DNA of 49,965 nucleotides from a virus: IMG/VR virus record IMGVR_UViG_3300009130_000043, positions 1 to 49,965 of that record, one strand, 5' to 3'. Every line of letters starts with the position of its first letter. The stretch's first letter is position 1. The notes below the pieces were generated by a model. That model was not told the DNA's origin and did not search any database. It saw only the letters and a list, made by a program, of their open reading frames with translations. Position numbers and translations under genes: made by a program. Shown here in pieces: positions 16,132-24,202 of the stretch.

Positions 16132-17577
16132 ATGTCAAACTGTACTATCACAATCAAAGACGAAGTGAATATTAAGTTAGATGGACTTGACCCTTCTACA
16201 CGAAGAAAATGTTCAGATAAACTTAAGTTCTTTTTGCCACATGCATATCATATGCCTGCATATAAACTTGGTCGTTGGGATGGAACTGTTCGATTTTGTG
16301 ATGTTGGTGGGAGAACTTATCTGAATATGCTAGATGATATCTTGCCATTAATTATTCAATCAGGTTATGAAATAACTATTAATGATATGCGTGAGGACGC
16401 CAATATGACGTTTACAGAGGTCCAAGAGGACTTTTGGGGAGATACATGCTGGCCAGATGGTCATCCTGCTGAAGGAGAACCTATTCTTTTACGTGATTAT
16501 CAGGTTGATGTAATTAATAAATTTATTAAGAATCCACAGTGTCTACAAGAAATTGCCACTGGTGCAGGCAAAACTATTATGACTGCAACATTAAGTAAAC
16601 TTGTAGAACCTTATGGTCGCTCTATTATTATTGTACCAAACAAGGATTTGGTAAGACAAACAGAAGCAGACTATATTAATTGTGGACTTGATGTCGGTGT
16701 TTACTTTGGTGATAAGAAAGACATTGGCAAAACTCATACTATATGTACATGGCAGAGTTTGAATTCACTTCTAAAAAAATCGAAAAAAGGCGAAGCAAAC
16801 ATTCAGGATTTTATTGAAGGCGTTGTATGTGTAATGGTAGATGAAGTTCACCAAGCAAAAGCAGATGTATTAAAAGAACTATTGACAAGTGTATTTGCAA
16901 ATGTTCCAGTGCGTTGGGGATTGACAGGTACAATTCCTAAGAGTGATTGGGAAAAAGCAAGTTTGCGTAGTTCGTTGGGTGAAGTTATTAATAGACTGGC
17001 AGCCAAAGAATTACAAGACCAAGGAGTACTTGCGAATTGTCATGTTAACATTGTTCAAACAAGCGAAACAGCAGATTATACTACATATCAAAGTGAATTA
17101 AAATTCTTACTAGAAGATAAGAATAGAATGGACTATGTATCAGAAATGATTAAAGAGATATCAAAAACAGGTAATACTTTGGTATTGACTAATCGTATTG
17201 CTAATGGAAAGTTATTACAAGATTTGATACCTGAAAGTGAGTTCGTTCAAGGTGCTATGAAGACCACAGATAGAAAAGAAACATATGATGAAATTAATGA
17301 AGCAACTAATTCAATTACTATCGCAACCTATGGTGTGGCTGCCGTTGGTATTAATATTCCACGTATATTTAATCTTGTACTACTTGAACCTGGGAAGTCG
17401 TTTGTTAGAGTTATCCAGTCCATAGGACGTGGTGTTCGTATTGCAAAAGACAAAGACTTTGTGCAGATTTGGGACGTTACGAGCCGTTGCAAGTTCTCTA
17501 AAAGACATCTAACTGAAAGAAAAAAATATTACAAGGATGCTCAGTATCCTTTTACAATAGATAAGGTAAAATACTAA
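16132..17577 (+). CDS. uvsW: UvsW-like DNA/RNA helicase
   Basis: UvsW unwinds R-loops and branched DNA and shifts T4 from origin to recombination-dependent replication. The N-terminal 115 residues match the UvsW accessory domain (KLKFFLPHAYHMPAYKLGRWDG). Motif Q/I lies in LRDYQVDVI and ATGAGKT, motif II is DEVHQAK, motif III is LTGTIP, and motif VI is QSIGRGVR. The length of 481 residues is close to T4 UvsW. It starts the next operon and abuts the following gene. Confidence 0.93.
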   Translation: MSNCTITIKDEVNIKLDGLDPSTRRKCSDKLKFFLPHAYHMPAYKLGRWDGTVRFCDVGGRTYLNMLDDILPLIIQSGYEITINDMREDANMTFTEVQEDFWGDTCWPDGHPAEGEPILLRDYQVDVINKFIKNPQCLQEIATGAGKTIMTATLSKLVEPYGRSIIIVPNKDLVRQTEADYINCGLDVGVYFGDKKDIGKTHTICTWQSLNSLLKKSKKGEANIQDFIEGVVCVMVDEVHQAKADVLKELLTSVFANVPVRWGLTGTIPKSDWEKASLRSSLGEVINRLAAKELQDQGVLANCHVNIVQTSETADYTTYQSELKFLLEDKNRMDYVSEMIKEISKTGNTLVLTNRIANGKLLQDLIPESEFVQGAMKTTDRKETYDEINEATNSITIATYGVAAVGINIPRIFNLVLLEPGKSFVRVIQSIGRGVRIAKDKDFVQIWDVTSRCKFSKRHLTERKKYYKDAQYPFTIDKVKY

Positions 17578-18078
17578 ATGAAATTATTAACACCAGACAA
17601 TAGATGTTTTGAAATGAATAGTCTTCCAGATGAAATTGAAGATATTAGATATTGTGTAATGGACGTAACAGACAAAGAGGACCCGGATTTCTTTTTTATT
17701 CCGTTAGTCTTCTTAGAGACATTCAGCGCACCAAGTATGAATTTAAGCATTGGGCCATATAATATAGAAATGCCAATTGATTGGAATATTCTAATCGGAG
17801 AACCTGAACTAGGTATCTTGGAGTTTGTCCCATTGACAAGTATTAATGAAAGAGAGTTCGATACTATATTGACAAATCCTCTCGCAGGCTTTACAATGGA
17901 CTGGCAGCCTGTTAGAGTTAACAATGTATTCGCAGATGTAAAATGGTTCTTTCCGAAACTTAAGTTCGGGCATATTCTTGCGATACCTCTTGAATATGGA
18001 GATAAGCCGAAATGTGCTTACTTCACAAAAGATTTAAACAGGATACCTGACCAATTAAACAGTTATGACTTCTTCTAA
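17578..18078 (+). CDS. Hypothetical protein after uvsW
   Basis: A 166-residue protein with many hydrophobic beta strands (FFFIPLVFLETF, GHILAIPLEYG) and few charged helices, so it is probably a compact beta fold. It begins directly after the uvsW stop and overlaps the next gene by 14 nt. I recall unannotated relatives in marine T4-like phages, but cannot name a function. Confidence 0.7.
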   Translation: MKLLTPDNRCFEMNSLPDEIEDIRYCVMDVTDKEDPDFFFIPLVFLETFSAPSMNLSIGPYNIEMPIDWNILIGEPELGILEFVPLTSINEREFDTILTNPLAGFTMDWQPVRVNNVFADVKWFFPKLKFGHILAIPLEYGDKPKCAYFTKDLNRIPDQLNSYDFF

Positions 18079-18268
18079 AAGACACGTAATAGCAATTGAA
18101 GATATAACAGAAAGCAAAGAAGCATTTGTATGGTGTAAAGAAATGTTGCAAGTTAGAAAATGGAACTACTGGGGTGGAAGTAACCAAGATTATTTTTACT
18201 TCGATGATGAAAAAGACGCACAGTATTTTCTTACTGTGCATGGCGGAAGATACGTAGATGGCAGATGA
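18065..18268 (+). CDS. Small hypothetical protein, paralogue of the gene at 22055
   Basis: This 67-residue protein ends in a pattern of Trp-Cys, then FYFDDEKDAQYFLTVHGG. The gene at 22055 has the matching WC segment and LYFEKDDDAAHFAMVW, which suggests a duplicated small family. Aromatic and acidic residues dominate. It overlaps both neighbours by 11-14 nt. Function is unknown. Confidence 0.65.
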   Translation: MTSSKRHVIAIEDITESKEAFVWCKEMLQVRKWNYWGGSNQDYFYFDDEKDAQYFLTVHGGRYVDGR

Positions 18269-18746
18269 TAAGATACCACTAAACGAAGTGCTAAGTGCAA
18301 TTGACAGACGAGACTTTAATTGGTACTCAGCGTTGACGCCTGAGAGAAAGAAGAAGTTTAGTAGTTGGTTGTTCTTGCGTTATGCTAGTTCAGTTAAAGG
18401 TAAATCTAAGGATGATGCACTATTGAATACTAATGAATTTGTCAACAAGCATTATGGTGACATCTACAAACATGAAGAACTTATTTGGAAGTTGTTGTGT
18501 CTTACTGGTACAGGTAAGAAAGAATTCCATGAATGGATTAAAGCACCTAATTCTAGGGTTAAAACAGATAAAGTCAGCCAGTTTGTAAAAGATACGTTTC
18601 CAACAATGAAGGGTGACGAAATAGATTTGTTTCTTAAACTGAACACTGTTTCAGATATGAAACAAATGGCAGTTGACATGGGGTTGGCTGGTCAAGAAAT
18701 TGATGATATTTTCGGTAAATCAAAAACTAAGAGGAAAAAGAAATGA
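18258..18746 (+). CDS. 62: Probable sliding-clamp loader subunit gp62
   Basis: With gp44, gp62 loads the gp45 clamp for the replicative polymerase. I base the call on the N-terminal pattern VLSAIDRRDFNWYSALTPE, then FLRYASSV and NTNEFVNKHYGDIYKHEEL followed by WKLLCLTGTGKKEFHEWI, which resembles the phage clamp loader A family. It has no ATPase motifs, as expected for this subunit. The C-terminus is very basic (KSKTKRKKK). gp44 and gp45 are not in the window. A different replication accessory protein is possible. Confidence 0.55.
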   Translation: MADDKIPLNEVLSAIDRRDFNWYSALTPERKKKFSSWLFLRYASSVKGKSKDDALLNTNEFVNKHYGDIYKHEELIWKLLCLTGTGKKEFHEWIKAPNSRVKTDKVSQFVKDTFPTMKGDEIDLFLKLNTVSDMKQMAVDMGLAGQEIDDIFGKSKTKRKKK

Positions 18747-18913
18747 CAAACGATGAACTAGTAACAACAATCAGAGTATTACAGAATGAAGTTGAGGTAC
18801 TTGGAACACGAATTAAGCCTCAAGCAACTGGACACTTACATACTGCAATTAGTGTAATTAATGAGCGTATTAATGAACTAGTAGATGAAGTAAAGGGCAT
18901 TTCAAATGGATGA
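18743..18913 (+). CDS. Small coiled-coil hypothetical protein (56 aa)
   Basis: The ORF overlaps the upstream stop (ATGA) and the next start by 8 nt. The protein is almost entirely helical with heptad-like spacing (LVTTIRVLQNEVEVLGTRI and INERINELVDEV), so it probably forms a helical hairpin or oligomer. Function is unknown. Confidence 0.65.
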   Translation: MTNDELVTTIRVLQNEVEVLGTRIKPQATGHLHTAISVINERINELVDEVKGISNG

Positions 18914-19391
18914 TGCAGTAGATACAATCGAAGTAGGAAAATCTTATAAACTTCATGCTCATTGTAAAAAGAGTGTAACAGAAATTGAAATGTTTGCACA
19001 TGAAGATGGTCGCAGACTAAACACAGAAGTACAATGGCGCAATGGTGAGTTTGTTGTCACGGTAACGAATGAAGATGAACGAGATGAACTTCAATCTTGT
19101 CTCGGTGCTAATGGTGAAATATGGGACTATGAAAGTTTTGAACGTGTCGAAATGTGGGAATGTTTTGATGGTTGTTGGGAAGACTTCGTCCATTATGGTA
19201 ACTCATTTAGTGAAGAAGAACAAGAAGCATTGAATGAAGAATATGAACAATCATGCGAAGATAATGATGATTGGTATCCATCACGCTTTGAATTTCTTGA
19301 GGAAAAGGGATTTGAAGCACAAGGATGTAATTGGCAAATCCATGGTGGGATAACTGCATATGTGTCAGAAGAAGAAGCACCGGAAATGTAA
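18906..19391 (+). CDS. Acidic hypothetical protein
   Basis: A 161-residue, very acidic protein with several Cys and Trp (WECFDGCWEDF) and a Glu-rich middle (SFSEEEQEALNEEYEQSCEDNDDW). The C-terminus predicts beta strands (CNWQIHGGITAYV). The acidity could mean DNA mimicry, but no family is recognised. Its TAA overlaps the next ATG by one base. Confidence 0.7.
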   Translation: MDDAVDTIEVGKSYKLHAHCKKSVTEIEMFAHEDGRRLNTEVQWRNGEFVVTVTNEDERDELQSCLGANGEIWDYESFERVEMWECFDGCWEDFVHYGNSFSEEEQEALNEEYEQSCEDNDDWYPSRFEFLEEKGFEAQGCNWQIHGGITAYVSEEEAPEM

Positions 19392-20062
19392 TGAATACAT
19401 GTAAGTATTGTGGTAAAAGTTTTAAACGTGAAAAAACATTGGCGGCTCATATGTGCGAACCCAAGCGCAGATGGGTACACAAAGATGAAAAATACTCACG
19501 CTTGGCATTTCTTGCATATAATAGGTTTTACGAATTAACACAACCTGATGTAGGCCCGAGAACATTTGACCACTTTATGTCTAGTAATTTCTATCTAGGA
19601 TTTACAAAGTTTGGCAAGTATATAATAAATATAAACGCAATTGAGCCTGAAATGTTTATTGACTTTGTTATTAAGAACGGAGTAAAGTTAGATAAATGGT
19701 GTACTGATGGCGTTTACAACACGTATATTAGCGAATTAAACAGAAAGGAATCTGCGGATAGGGCTCTGGAACGTAGTATCCTTATAATGGAGAAATGGGG
19801 AGCAGAACATGATAGACCGTTTAATGTATTTTTTAGGGAAGTTAGTGGGCCACGTGCTATACAATATATCAAATCAGGACACATTAGTCCTTGGGTTATT
19901 TTTAATTGTAGTAGCGGCGCAGAAATGGTGGACCGTTTTACAGACTACGAACTAACACTAATAAATGATAGTCTTGACCCAACATTTTGGTCAAGAAAAT
20001 TTGATGTAAGAAGCGATGATGTTGCATTCGTTTCTGATATACTTAATAAGGCAGGATTATAA
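19391..20062 (+). CDS. Zinc-finger protein conserved in marine T4-like phages
   Basis: The protein starts with a single C2HC-type finger, CKYCGKSFKREKTLAAHMC, followed by basic KRRWVHKDEK. The remaining 190 residues are a helical domain with FYELTQ, TFDHFMSSNFY and HISPWVIFNCSSG. I recall uncharacterised homologues in cyanophages. The ATG at 19391 (TAATG overlap with the upstream stop) is chosen over in-frame starts further upstream. Nucleic-acid binding is likely from the finger; a transcriptional role is a guess. Confidence 0.75.
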   Translation: MNTCKYCGKSFKREKTLAAHMCEPKRRWVHKDEKYSRLAFLAYNRFYELTQPDVGPRTFDHFMSSNFYLGFTKFGKYIININAIEPEMFIDFVIKNGVKLDKWCTDGVYNTYISELNRKESADRALERSILIMEKWGAEHDRPFNVFFREVSGPRAIQYIKSGHISPWVIFNCSSGAEMVDRFTDYELTLINDSLDPTFWSRKFDVRSDDVAFVSDILNKAGL

Positions 20063-20063
20063 T

Positions 20064-20267
20064 ATGGGAACAATAAAATCAAAAAGCAATGAAGGTATTT
20101 TGGAAGTAAGAGAAGACCCTGAAACAGGTGAAGCATTTATTGAACTACCTCCAAGATTATTAGAACAAATGGGATGGAAAGAGGGTGATGTACTTGAATG
20201 GCAACAACGCCAAGATGGTACGTGGTTCATCACAAAGGCTGACGAGGAAGAAGACGATGGAGAATGA
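20064..20267 (+). CDS. AbrB/MazE-like small protein
   Basis: The 67 residues have the swapped-hairpin look of AbrB/SpoVT DNA-binding domains: AFIELPPRLLEQMGWKEGDV followed by a strand with DGTWFITK. The C-terminus is acidic (DEEEDDGE). The ATG at 20064 has no strong SD but sits 1 nt after the upstream stop. No toxin gene is adjacent, so a toxin-antitoxin pair is not suggested. Confidence 0.5.
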   Translation: MGTIKSKSNEGILEVREDPETGEAFIELPPRLLEQMGWKEGDVLEWQQRQDGTWFITKADEEEDDGE

Positions 20268-20709
20268 AGAACTAGATGAACTAATTAAGCAATACATTTA
20301 TGAAAGTCCTGATGGCGGTGAGACAGTCACCCGCAGAGAAATCGGAGATGAAACCCACTCAAAGGAATACATGAGTACAGATGATGTTTGGTTAGATACT
20401 GATGACACTTTTACTATTTCTGGACTTGACGCAGGTAGTGTATATAGTTCATCAATATCAACGATGTCCGGTACATCCATTACTTTAGACCCACACTACG
20501 GAGACAATGATATCAAAATAGATGTCAACGGTGAAATAAAAAGTGTTTCTGAATTGTTCAATACTGTCGATACTATTAAAAAACGTATGGCTATCTTGGA
20601 ACCAAAAAAAGAAATGCTAGAAAAGTATAAAGTGCTACAAGATTTATATGAACAGTACAAAGCCGCAGAGGCATTGTTAGACGGACCAGACCCGGAGGAC
20701 GAAGAATGA
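20257..20709 (+). CDS. Hypothetical protein with central repeat-like Ser/Thr region
   Basis: This 150-residue protein overlaps the upstream gene by 11 nt. The middle is Ser/Thr-rich (VYSSSISTMSGTSITLD). The C-terminal part, DIKIDVNGEIKSVSELF followed by a coiled coil (RMAILEPKKEMLEKYKVLQD), is a pattern I have seen in many phage proteins without assigned function. It overlaps the PRTase gene by 4 nt. Confidence 0.65.
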   Translation: MENEELDELIKQYIYESPDGGETVTRREIGDETHSKEYMSTDDVWLDTDDTFTISGLDAGSVYSSSISTMSGTSITLDPHYGDNDIKIDVNGEIKSVSELFNTVDTIKKRMAILEPKKEMLEKYKVLQDLYEQYKAAEALLDGPDPEDEE

Positions 20710-21275
20710 AAGAAAGAGAATATACATGGGAAGGCGTACAAGAGGCTATTAATTCAATCGCTATGCAAATGTTTAAAGACGAATGGAGACCAGATTACAT
20801 TGTTGGTATAACTCGTGGCGGATTAGTACCAGCAGTTCTCTTGTCGCATAAAACAGAAATACCAATGCAGACATTATGTGTTCAATTAAAGTCAGAAGGC
20901 CTTGAAGAAAATACAGAAAGTAATTGTTGGATGTCAGAAGATGCATTTGGGTATGAAGGATATAAGATACGCAATTATCAAGAGGATATTCAAGCAAGTG
21001 CAAACGCACCTGTAGAAGTAATTCCTTGGTCTGGAAAAAACATTTTAATCATCGATGATATTAATCGTGGTGGTGATGCATTGTCTTGGATTATTGAAGA
21101 CTGGCAATCAAGTTGTCTGCCACAACATGAACATTGGAAAAATGTTTGGCATGGTAATGTTCGTTTTGCATCTCTAGTTGATAACCCAAATTCGAAAGTT
21201 TCTATGGATTATTGTGCAGAAGAATTTGATATGGATGAAGAAGATATCTGGGTATCATTTCCTTGGGAGTCCTAA
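20706..21275 (+). CDS. Type I phosphoribosyltransferase
   Basis: The PRPP-binding signature ILIIDDINRGGDA is at residues 113-125, and the earlier YIVGITRGGLVPAVLLSH is typical of xanthine/hypoxanthine-guanine PRTases. The enzyme would join a base to PRPP, which the phage's own Prs could provide. An insert at residues 65-105 is longer than in E. coli Gpt. The substrate cannot be read; a purine base is most likely. It is coupled to the upstream gene by ATGA. Confidence 0.8.
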   Translation: MKEREYTWEGVQEAINSIAMQMFKDEWRPDYIVGITRGGLVPAVLLSHKTEIPMQTLCVQLKSEGLEENTESNCWMSEDAFGYEGYKIRNYQEDIQASANAPVEVIPWSGKNILIIDDINRGGDALSWIIEDWQSSCLPQHEHWKNVWHGNVRFASLVDNPNSKVSMDYCAEEFDMDEEDIWVSFPWES

Positions 21276-22070
21276 TTGAGTATTCTGGATATAAAACTAC
21301 CATATACAACACATTTATTAGAATATAATCCAGGGTTTTTTGGAGACTTTGTTTGCGGTTCAATCACATATAGCATTGATAATTACTTCGACCCAAACAA
21401 GAACCAAGAAAGATACTGGAGTCAATCAGATAACCACGTACCGAGAAATAGATACAATATGAGTTTGCGTGGTAATGGATATGAACACATACCGCTATAC
21501 AATGAGATAGTTCTTGCGCATGATGTATATATGAACTACTACGAATTAGTAGATGAAAATGATACTAATTATTATGGCGATACATTACTTTTCAATACAC
21601 ATCCACGATTATGTGAGAACATGGATGTTGAGAATTGTAGAACACTTACAAACTCATTTGATAAAACGAATACTAAGATACTAGTTATAGCAGATGATTT
21701 TGATACAGTATTTTACAGTGCATGTAATGTTACATTATCTTCGCATGTTGGTGGTAATATAGAAGAACTTGCAGTCGGCAGGCTACTACGTGAATTTAGA
21801 AACTCAGTGAAATACTTAAGATTTGCTAAAGAATTTGTACCAGAAAATAAAACACTTGACATTGGTGATATACATGAGTATAATGTAGATACCATAGCAT
21901 GTTATGGTTCTGTTAATAAAGATAAGTTTGACGAATACTACAGTAATTTCGTTAGTACTAAATTGAATATGTTGGACCATCTTGTTAAACGAGTTCGATT
22001 GAAGTTAAAACAAGAACCTAAAGTTATGTTAGAATTTTATAAAGAGTATGATAAATGGATGGCGAATTAA
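21276..22070 (+). CDS. Hypothetical protein (264 aa)
   Basis: It starts with TTG directly after the PRTase stop (TAATTG) with a usable SD (TTGGGAG). The N-terminal LEYNPGFFGDFVCGSI loosely resembles a phosphate-binding start of sulfotransferase-like proteins, but the motif is weak. The middle alternates strands and helices, and the C-terminus is helical and Lys-rich. It overlaps the next gene by 16 nt. I do not assign a function. Confidence 0.65.
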   Translation: MSILDIKLPYTTHLLEYNPGFFGDFVCGSITYSIDNYFDPNKNQERYWSQSDNHVPRNRYNMSLRGNGYEHIPLYNEIVLAHDVYMNYYELVDENDTNYYGDTLLFNTHPRLCENMDVENCRTLTNSFDKTNTKILVIADDFDTVFYSACNVTLSSHVGGNIEELAVGRLLREFRNSVKYLRFAKEFVPENKTLDIGDIHEYNVDTIACYGSVNKDKFDEYYSNFVSTKLNMLDHLVKRVRLKLKQEPKVMLEFYKEYDKWMAN

Positions 22071-22369
22071 TAAGACGTAACCCAAAACGAACTAAGGCGA
22101 AGTTAGAGCGTTTACGTAAATTGGCGGCTAAATCATCTAAGAGAAGATTTCATGCAGATTTCGATGATGCAGAATACACTAATTGGACATCGATATCACA
22201 TGAAAATATCGACTATGAAGTGATGCCTATTATACGAGGTGTCGGTCATTTGACCCAATTGATTGATTGGTGCAATGAAAACTGTAATGGACTTTGGGTT
22301 GCTAAGAGCGGACATTTGTATTTCGAAAAAGATGACGATGCGGCTCACTTTGCAATGGTGTGGAAATGA
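22055..22369 (+). CDS. Small hypothetical protein, paralogue of the gene at 18065
   Basis: 104 residues with a basic N-terminus (RRNPKRTKAKLERLRKLAAK) and a C-terminal module with Trp-Cys and LYFEKDDDAAHFAMVW, like that of the 67-residue protein encoded at 18065. Function is unknown. The stop overlaps the next ATG by 3 nt. Confidence 0.65.
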   Translation: MDGELIRRNPKRTKAKLERLRKLAAKSSKRRFHADFDDAEYTNWTSISHENIDYEVMPIIRGVGHLTQLIDWCNENCNGLWVAKSGHLYFEKDDDAAHFAMVWK

Positions 22370-22953
22370 TAGTAAAGACAGATATTGATATAGATGTACT
22401 AGACAGAGATAAAGTTTTAGAGAACTTTAAACATATACCTGCTAGTATTAAAAAGGATAAAGTGTATACAAAACATAATAGCGGTGTATACCTACAGCCA
22501 ATCCCATTCGACCCGATATCAGGCCTTGCAAGTATTGAATATAAAGAATCAGAAGATAGAGGTTACTTTAAATTAGATTTTCTAAATAATTCTCTATACG
22601 ATGGTGTGCGAGATGAAGAACATCTGGATGCACTTTGTACACAAGAACCAATATGGGACTTACTACAGCATGAGGAAGTTGTAAAAAACTTAGCACACGT
22701 TCACAACCATATTGATGTTCTTACTGTTCTGCAACCTGGTTCTATTGAGGAACTTGCGGAAGTTCTAGCCATTATTAGACCTGCAAAAAGATATTTACTC
22801 AATCAGAGTAAATCAGAAATCAAAAAATCTGTTTGGACCAAACCAGAAGATGGTTCTTACTATTTTAAAAAAGCACATGCTATCGCATATGCAGTAAGTA
22901 TTGTAGTCCAACTTAATCTATTTTGCGAACAAGTTGAACAGAGCGCCTCTTAA
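22366..22953 (+). CDS. Miniature DnaE-like protein (bacterial replicase palm/fingers core)
   Basis: This 195-residue protein shows, in order, five motifs of bacterial DNA polymerase III alpha. TDIDIDV (5-11) matches PDFDVDF, placing D8 and D10 on catalytic D401/D403. KHNSGVYLQP (36-45) matches KHAGGVVIAP. GYFKLDFLNN (66-75) matches GLVKFDFLGL, placing D71 on D555. LQPGSIEELAEVLAIIRP (122-139) matches LQPDCFEDMIALVALFRP. FKKAHAIAYAVS (167-178) matches FNKSHSAAYALV. The PHP domain, clamp-binding and OB parts of the roughly 1160-residue enzyme are absent. The ATG at 22366 (ATGA overlap) is preferred to the GTG at 22360. Activity is unproven. Confidence 0.75.
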   Translation: MIVKTDIDIDVLDRDKVLENFKHIPASIKKDKVYTKHNSGVYLQPIPFDPISGLASIEYKESEDRGYFKLDFLNNSLYDGVRDEEHLDALCTQEPIWDLLQHEEVVKNLAHVHNHIDVLTVLQPGSIEELAEVLAIIRPAKRYLLNQSKSEIKKSVWTKPEDGSYYFKKAHAIAYAVSIVVQLNLFCEQVEQSAS

Positions 22954-23308
22954 TTCTTTTTTGAATTATATTTGCTAGGCTTGTTTCAGGGCCCCATAAC
23001 ACATCAACATCTTTAGAATTCATATTTAGAATACAGGACTTATAATTTGATATCTGTGAACCTAAGAAAAGATTAATAGGAATTAATCTATTTGACTCCC
23101 ACCACCATTGTTCACCCAGTTCGATAAATTTCTTTCTCGCCTCAGGCGATTTTATAGCCTCGAAATCGTACATTGAGGTAATCACTGTATCACTGTTAAT
23201 TATAATTCCAAGATATTCTTTATATTCTTTTTTATTGCCGTATCTGACACTTGAAAAGAATGGATAGTTCTCTTGCAACCATTGTATTTTATTATCATCT
23301 ATCATCAA
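22913..23308 (-). CDS. Minus-strand conserved hypothetical protein
   Basis: A 131-residue protein convergent with, and overlapping by 41 nt, the mini-DnaE gene. It has WLQENYPFFSSVRYG, YLGIIINSDTVITSMYDF and ELGEQWWWESNRLIPINLF, which I recall from cyanophage proteins of unknown function, supporting a real gene. The C-terminus is basic (KRIKRRS). Start at either of two tandem ATGs. It diverges from the fibre-like gene across a 16-bp palindrome. Confidence 0.7.
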   Translation of the reverse strand: MMIDDNKIQWLQENYPFFSSVRYGNKKEYKEYLGIIINSDTVITSMYDFEAIKSPEARKKFIELGEQWWWESNRLIPINLFLGSQISNYKSCILNMNSKDVDVLWGPETSLANIIQKRIKRRSVQLVRKID

Positions 23309-23317
23309 TTATATTTA

Positions 23318-23333
23318 GCATTTTTAAAAATGC
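23318..23333. repeat. 16-bp perfect palindrome between divergent genes
   Basis: GCATTTTTAAAAATGC lies between the minus-strand gene start (23308) and the late box of the plus-strand gene. It could be an operator or a hairpin in the minus-strand leader. Confidence 0.5.
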
Positions 23334-23340
23334 ACTCCAA

Positions 23341-24156
23341 ATGATAAATACAAGTATGATTAATTGTAACCTATATCAATATAATAGAGAAATAGAGTTT
23401 GTAGTGTTAGATGGTGACAATACTACGACTATGACTCAATACCTAGGAAATATGCCAATGTATGACACAACTCACAAACTACACAAGGGTATCGATAATA
23501 CTCTTAGATTTAAATTTAGAGACACAGATAGGAAATCTATTGACCTAACTAATAAGACTTTAATATGGAAGATGTATGATAGAGAAAGCCGTGAAAATGT
23601 GTTATTCAGATACCCAGTAATCACCAATGCTACAAAAGGTATGGCAAAGTTAGATATTCCTACATCAGACACCATCATGTTACCAGAAGGCTTTTATCAG
23701 TATGCAATGTATACTGTTGAGGATGGCGTAGAACAGATTGTATACACAGACACAAACGATAATGCTCATGGAGTTATTGAAGTAAAAGACGATGTATACC
23801 CAGAATTTGAGGATTCACAAGAGACAACTACGTTCTTTAATGATGGAAACAAACTAATTTCTACTGTATTTGATGGTTCGGGTAATACAATTAAGTCAAA
23901 ATCAATTCATACAATCGCATTGTACTACACAGGCTACTCAGGTCAAGTACGCATCGAAGGTGATTTGAGTGTTCAACCGAGTTCAGCAGACAGTGATTGG
24001 TTTGATTTAACTCCAAGACTTATGTATGACCCAAACATTACAATTAATAATGAGACAGGTGTTCAAGGTTATGTAATTCAAGCAAATGTCAATTGGATAA
24101 GAGTTACACATATAGGTACTGCTGGTACGTTAGATAAAGTATTGCTAAGAAACTAG
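23341..24156 (+). CDS. Fibre/baseplate-type structural protein
   Basis: The protein is almost all beta strand, without long helices. The first part (LTNKTLIWKMYDRES, then LPEGFYQYAMYTVEDG) resembles the Ig-like N-terminal domain of upper baseplate/fibre proteins. The C-terminal part is a second beta domain (IHTIALYYTGYSGQVRIEG). ATG codons exist at 23341 and 23356; the late box at 23343-23350 overlaps the first, so the second may be the true start on a leaderless mRNA. A virion role is inferred from fold and promoter. Confidence 0.65.
   Translation: MINTSMINCNLYQYNREIEFVVLDGDNTTTMTQYLGNMPMYDTTHKLHKGIDNTLRFKFRDTDRKSIDLTNKTLIWKMYDRESRENVLFRYPVITNATKGMAKLDIPTSDTIMLPEGFYQYAMYTVEDGVEQIVYTDTNDNAHGVIEVKDDVYPEFEDSQETTTFFNDGNKLISTVFDGSGNTIKSKSIHTIALYYTGYSGQVRIEGDLSVQPSSADSDWFDLTPRLMYDPNITINNETGVQGYVIQANVNWIRVTHIGTAGTLDKVLLRN
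23343..23350 (+). promoter_or_regulatory. Late promoter-like GATAAATA
   Basis: The octamer lies 5 nt before the ATG at 23356, so initiation would fall on or near that codon. Confidence 0.5.
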
Positions 24157-24165
24157 AAATAGCAC

Positions 24166-24194
24166 TTGACTTTTCCCGTTCATTATAGTATTAT
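24166..24194 (+). promoter_or_regulatory. Sigma70-like promoter of the primase gene
   Basis: TTGACT at 24166-24171, a 17-nt spacer and TATTAT at 24189-24194. The start codon is only 8 nt after the -10 box, which predicts a leader of 0-2 nt. Confidence 0.65.
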
Positions 24195-24202
24195 AGATAC
24201 TA

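Noticed and set aside
20016-20063. In-frame upstream extension of the AbrB-like gene
   Set aside because: The extra N-terminal residues overlap the end of the zinc-finger gene and have no SD; the ATG at 20064 begins the conserved-looking domain.
20064-20709. Toxin-antitoxin pair suggested by the AbrB/MazE-like fold
   Set aside because: The neighbouring gene has no toxin motif and the pair lies in a long run of coupled phage genes.
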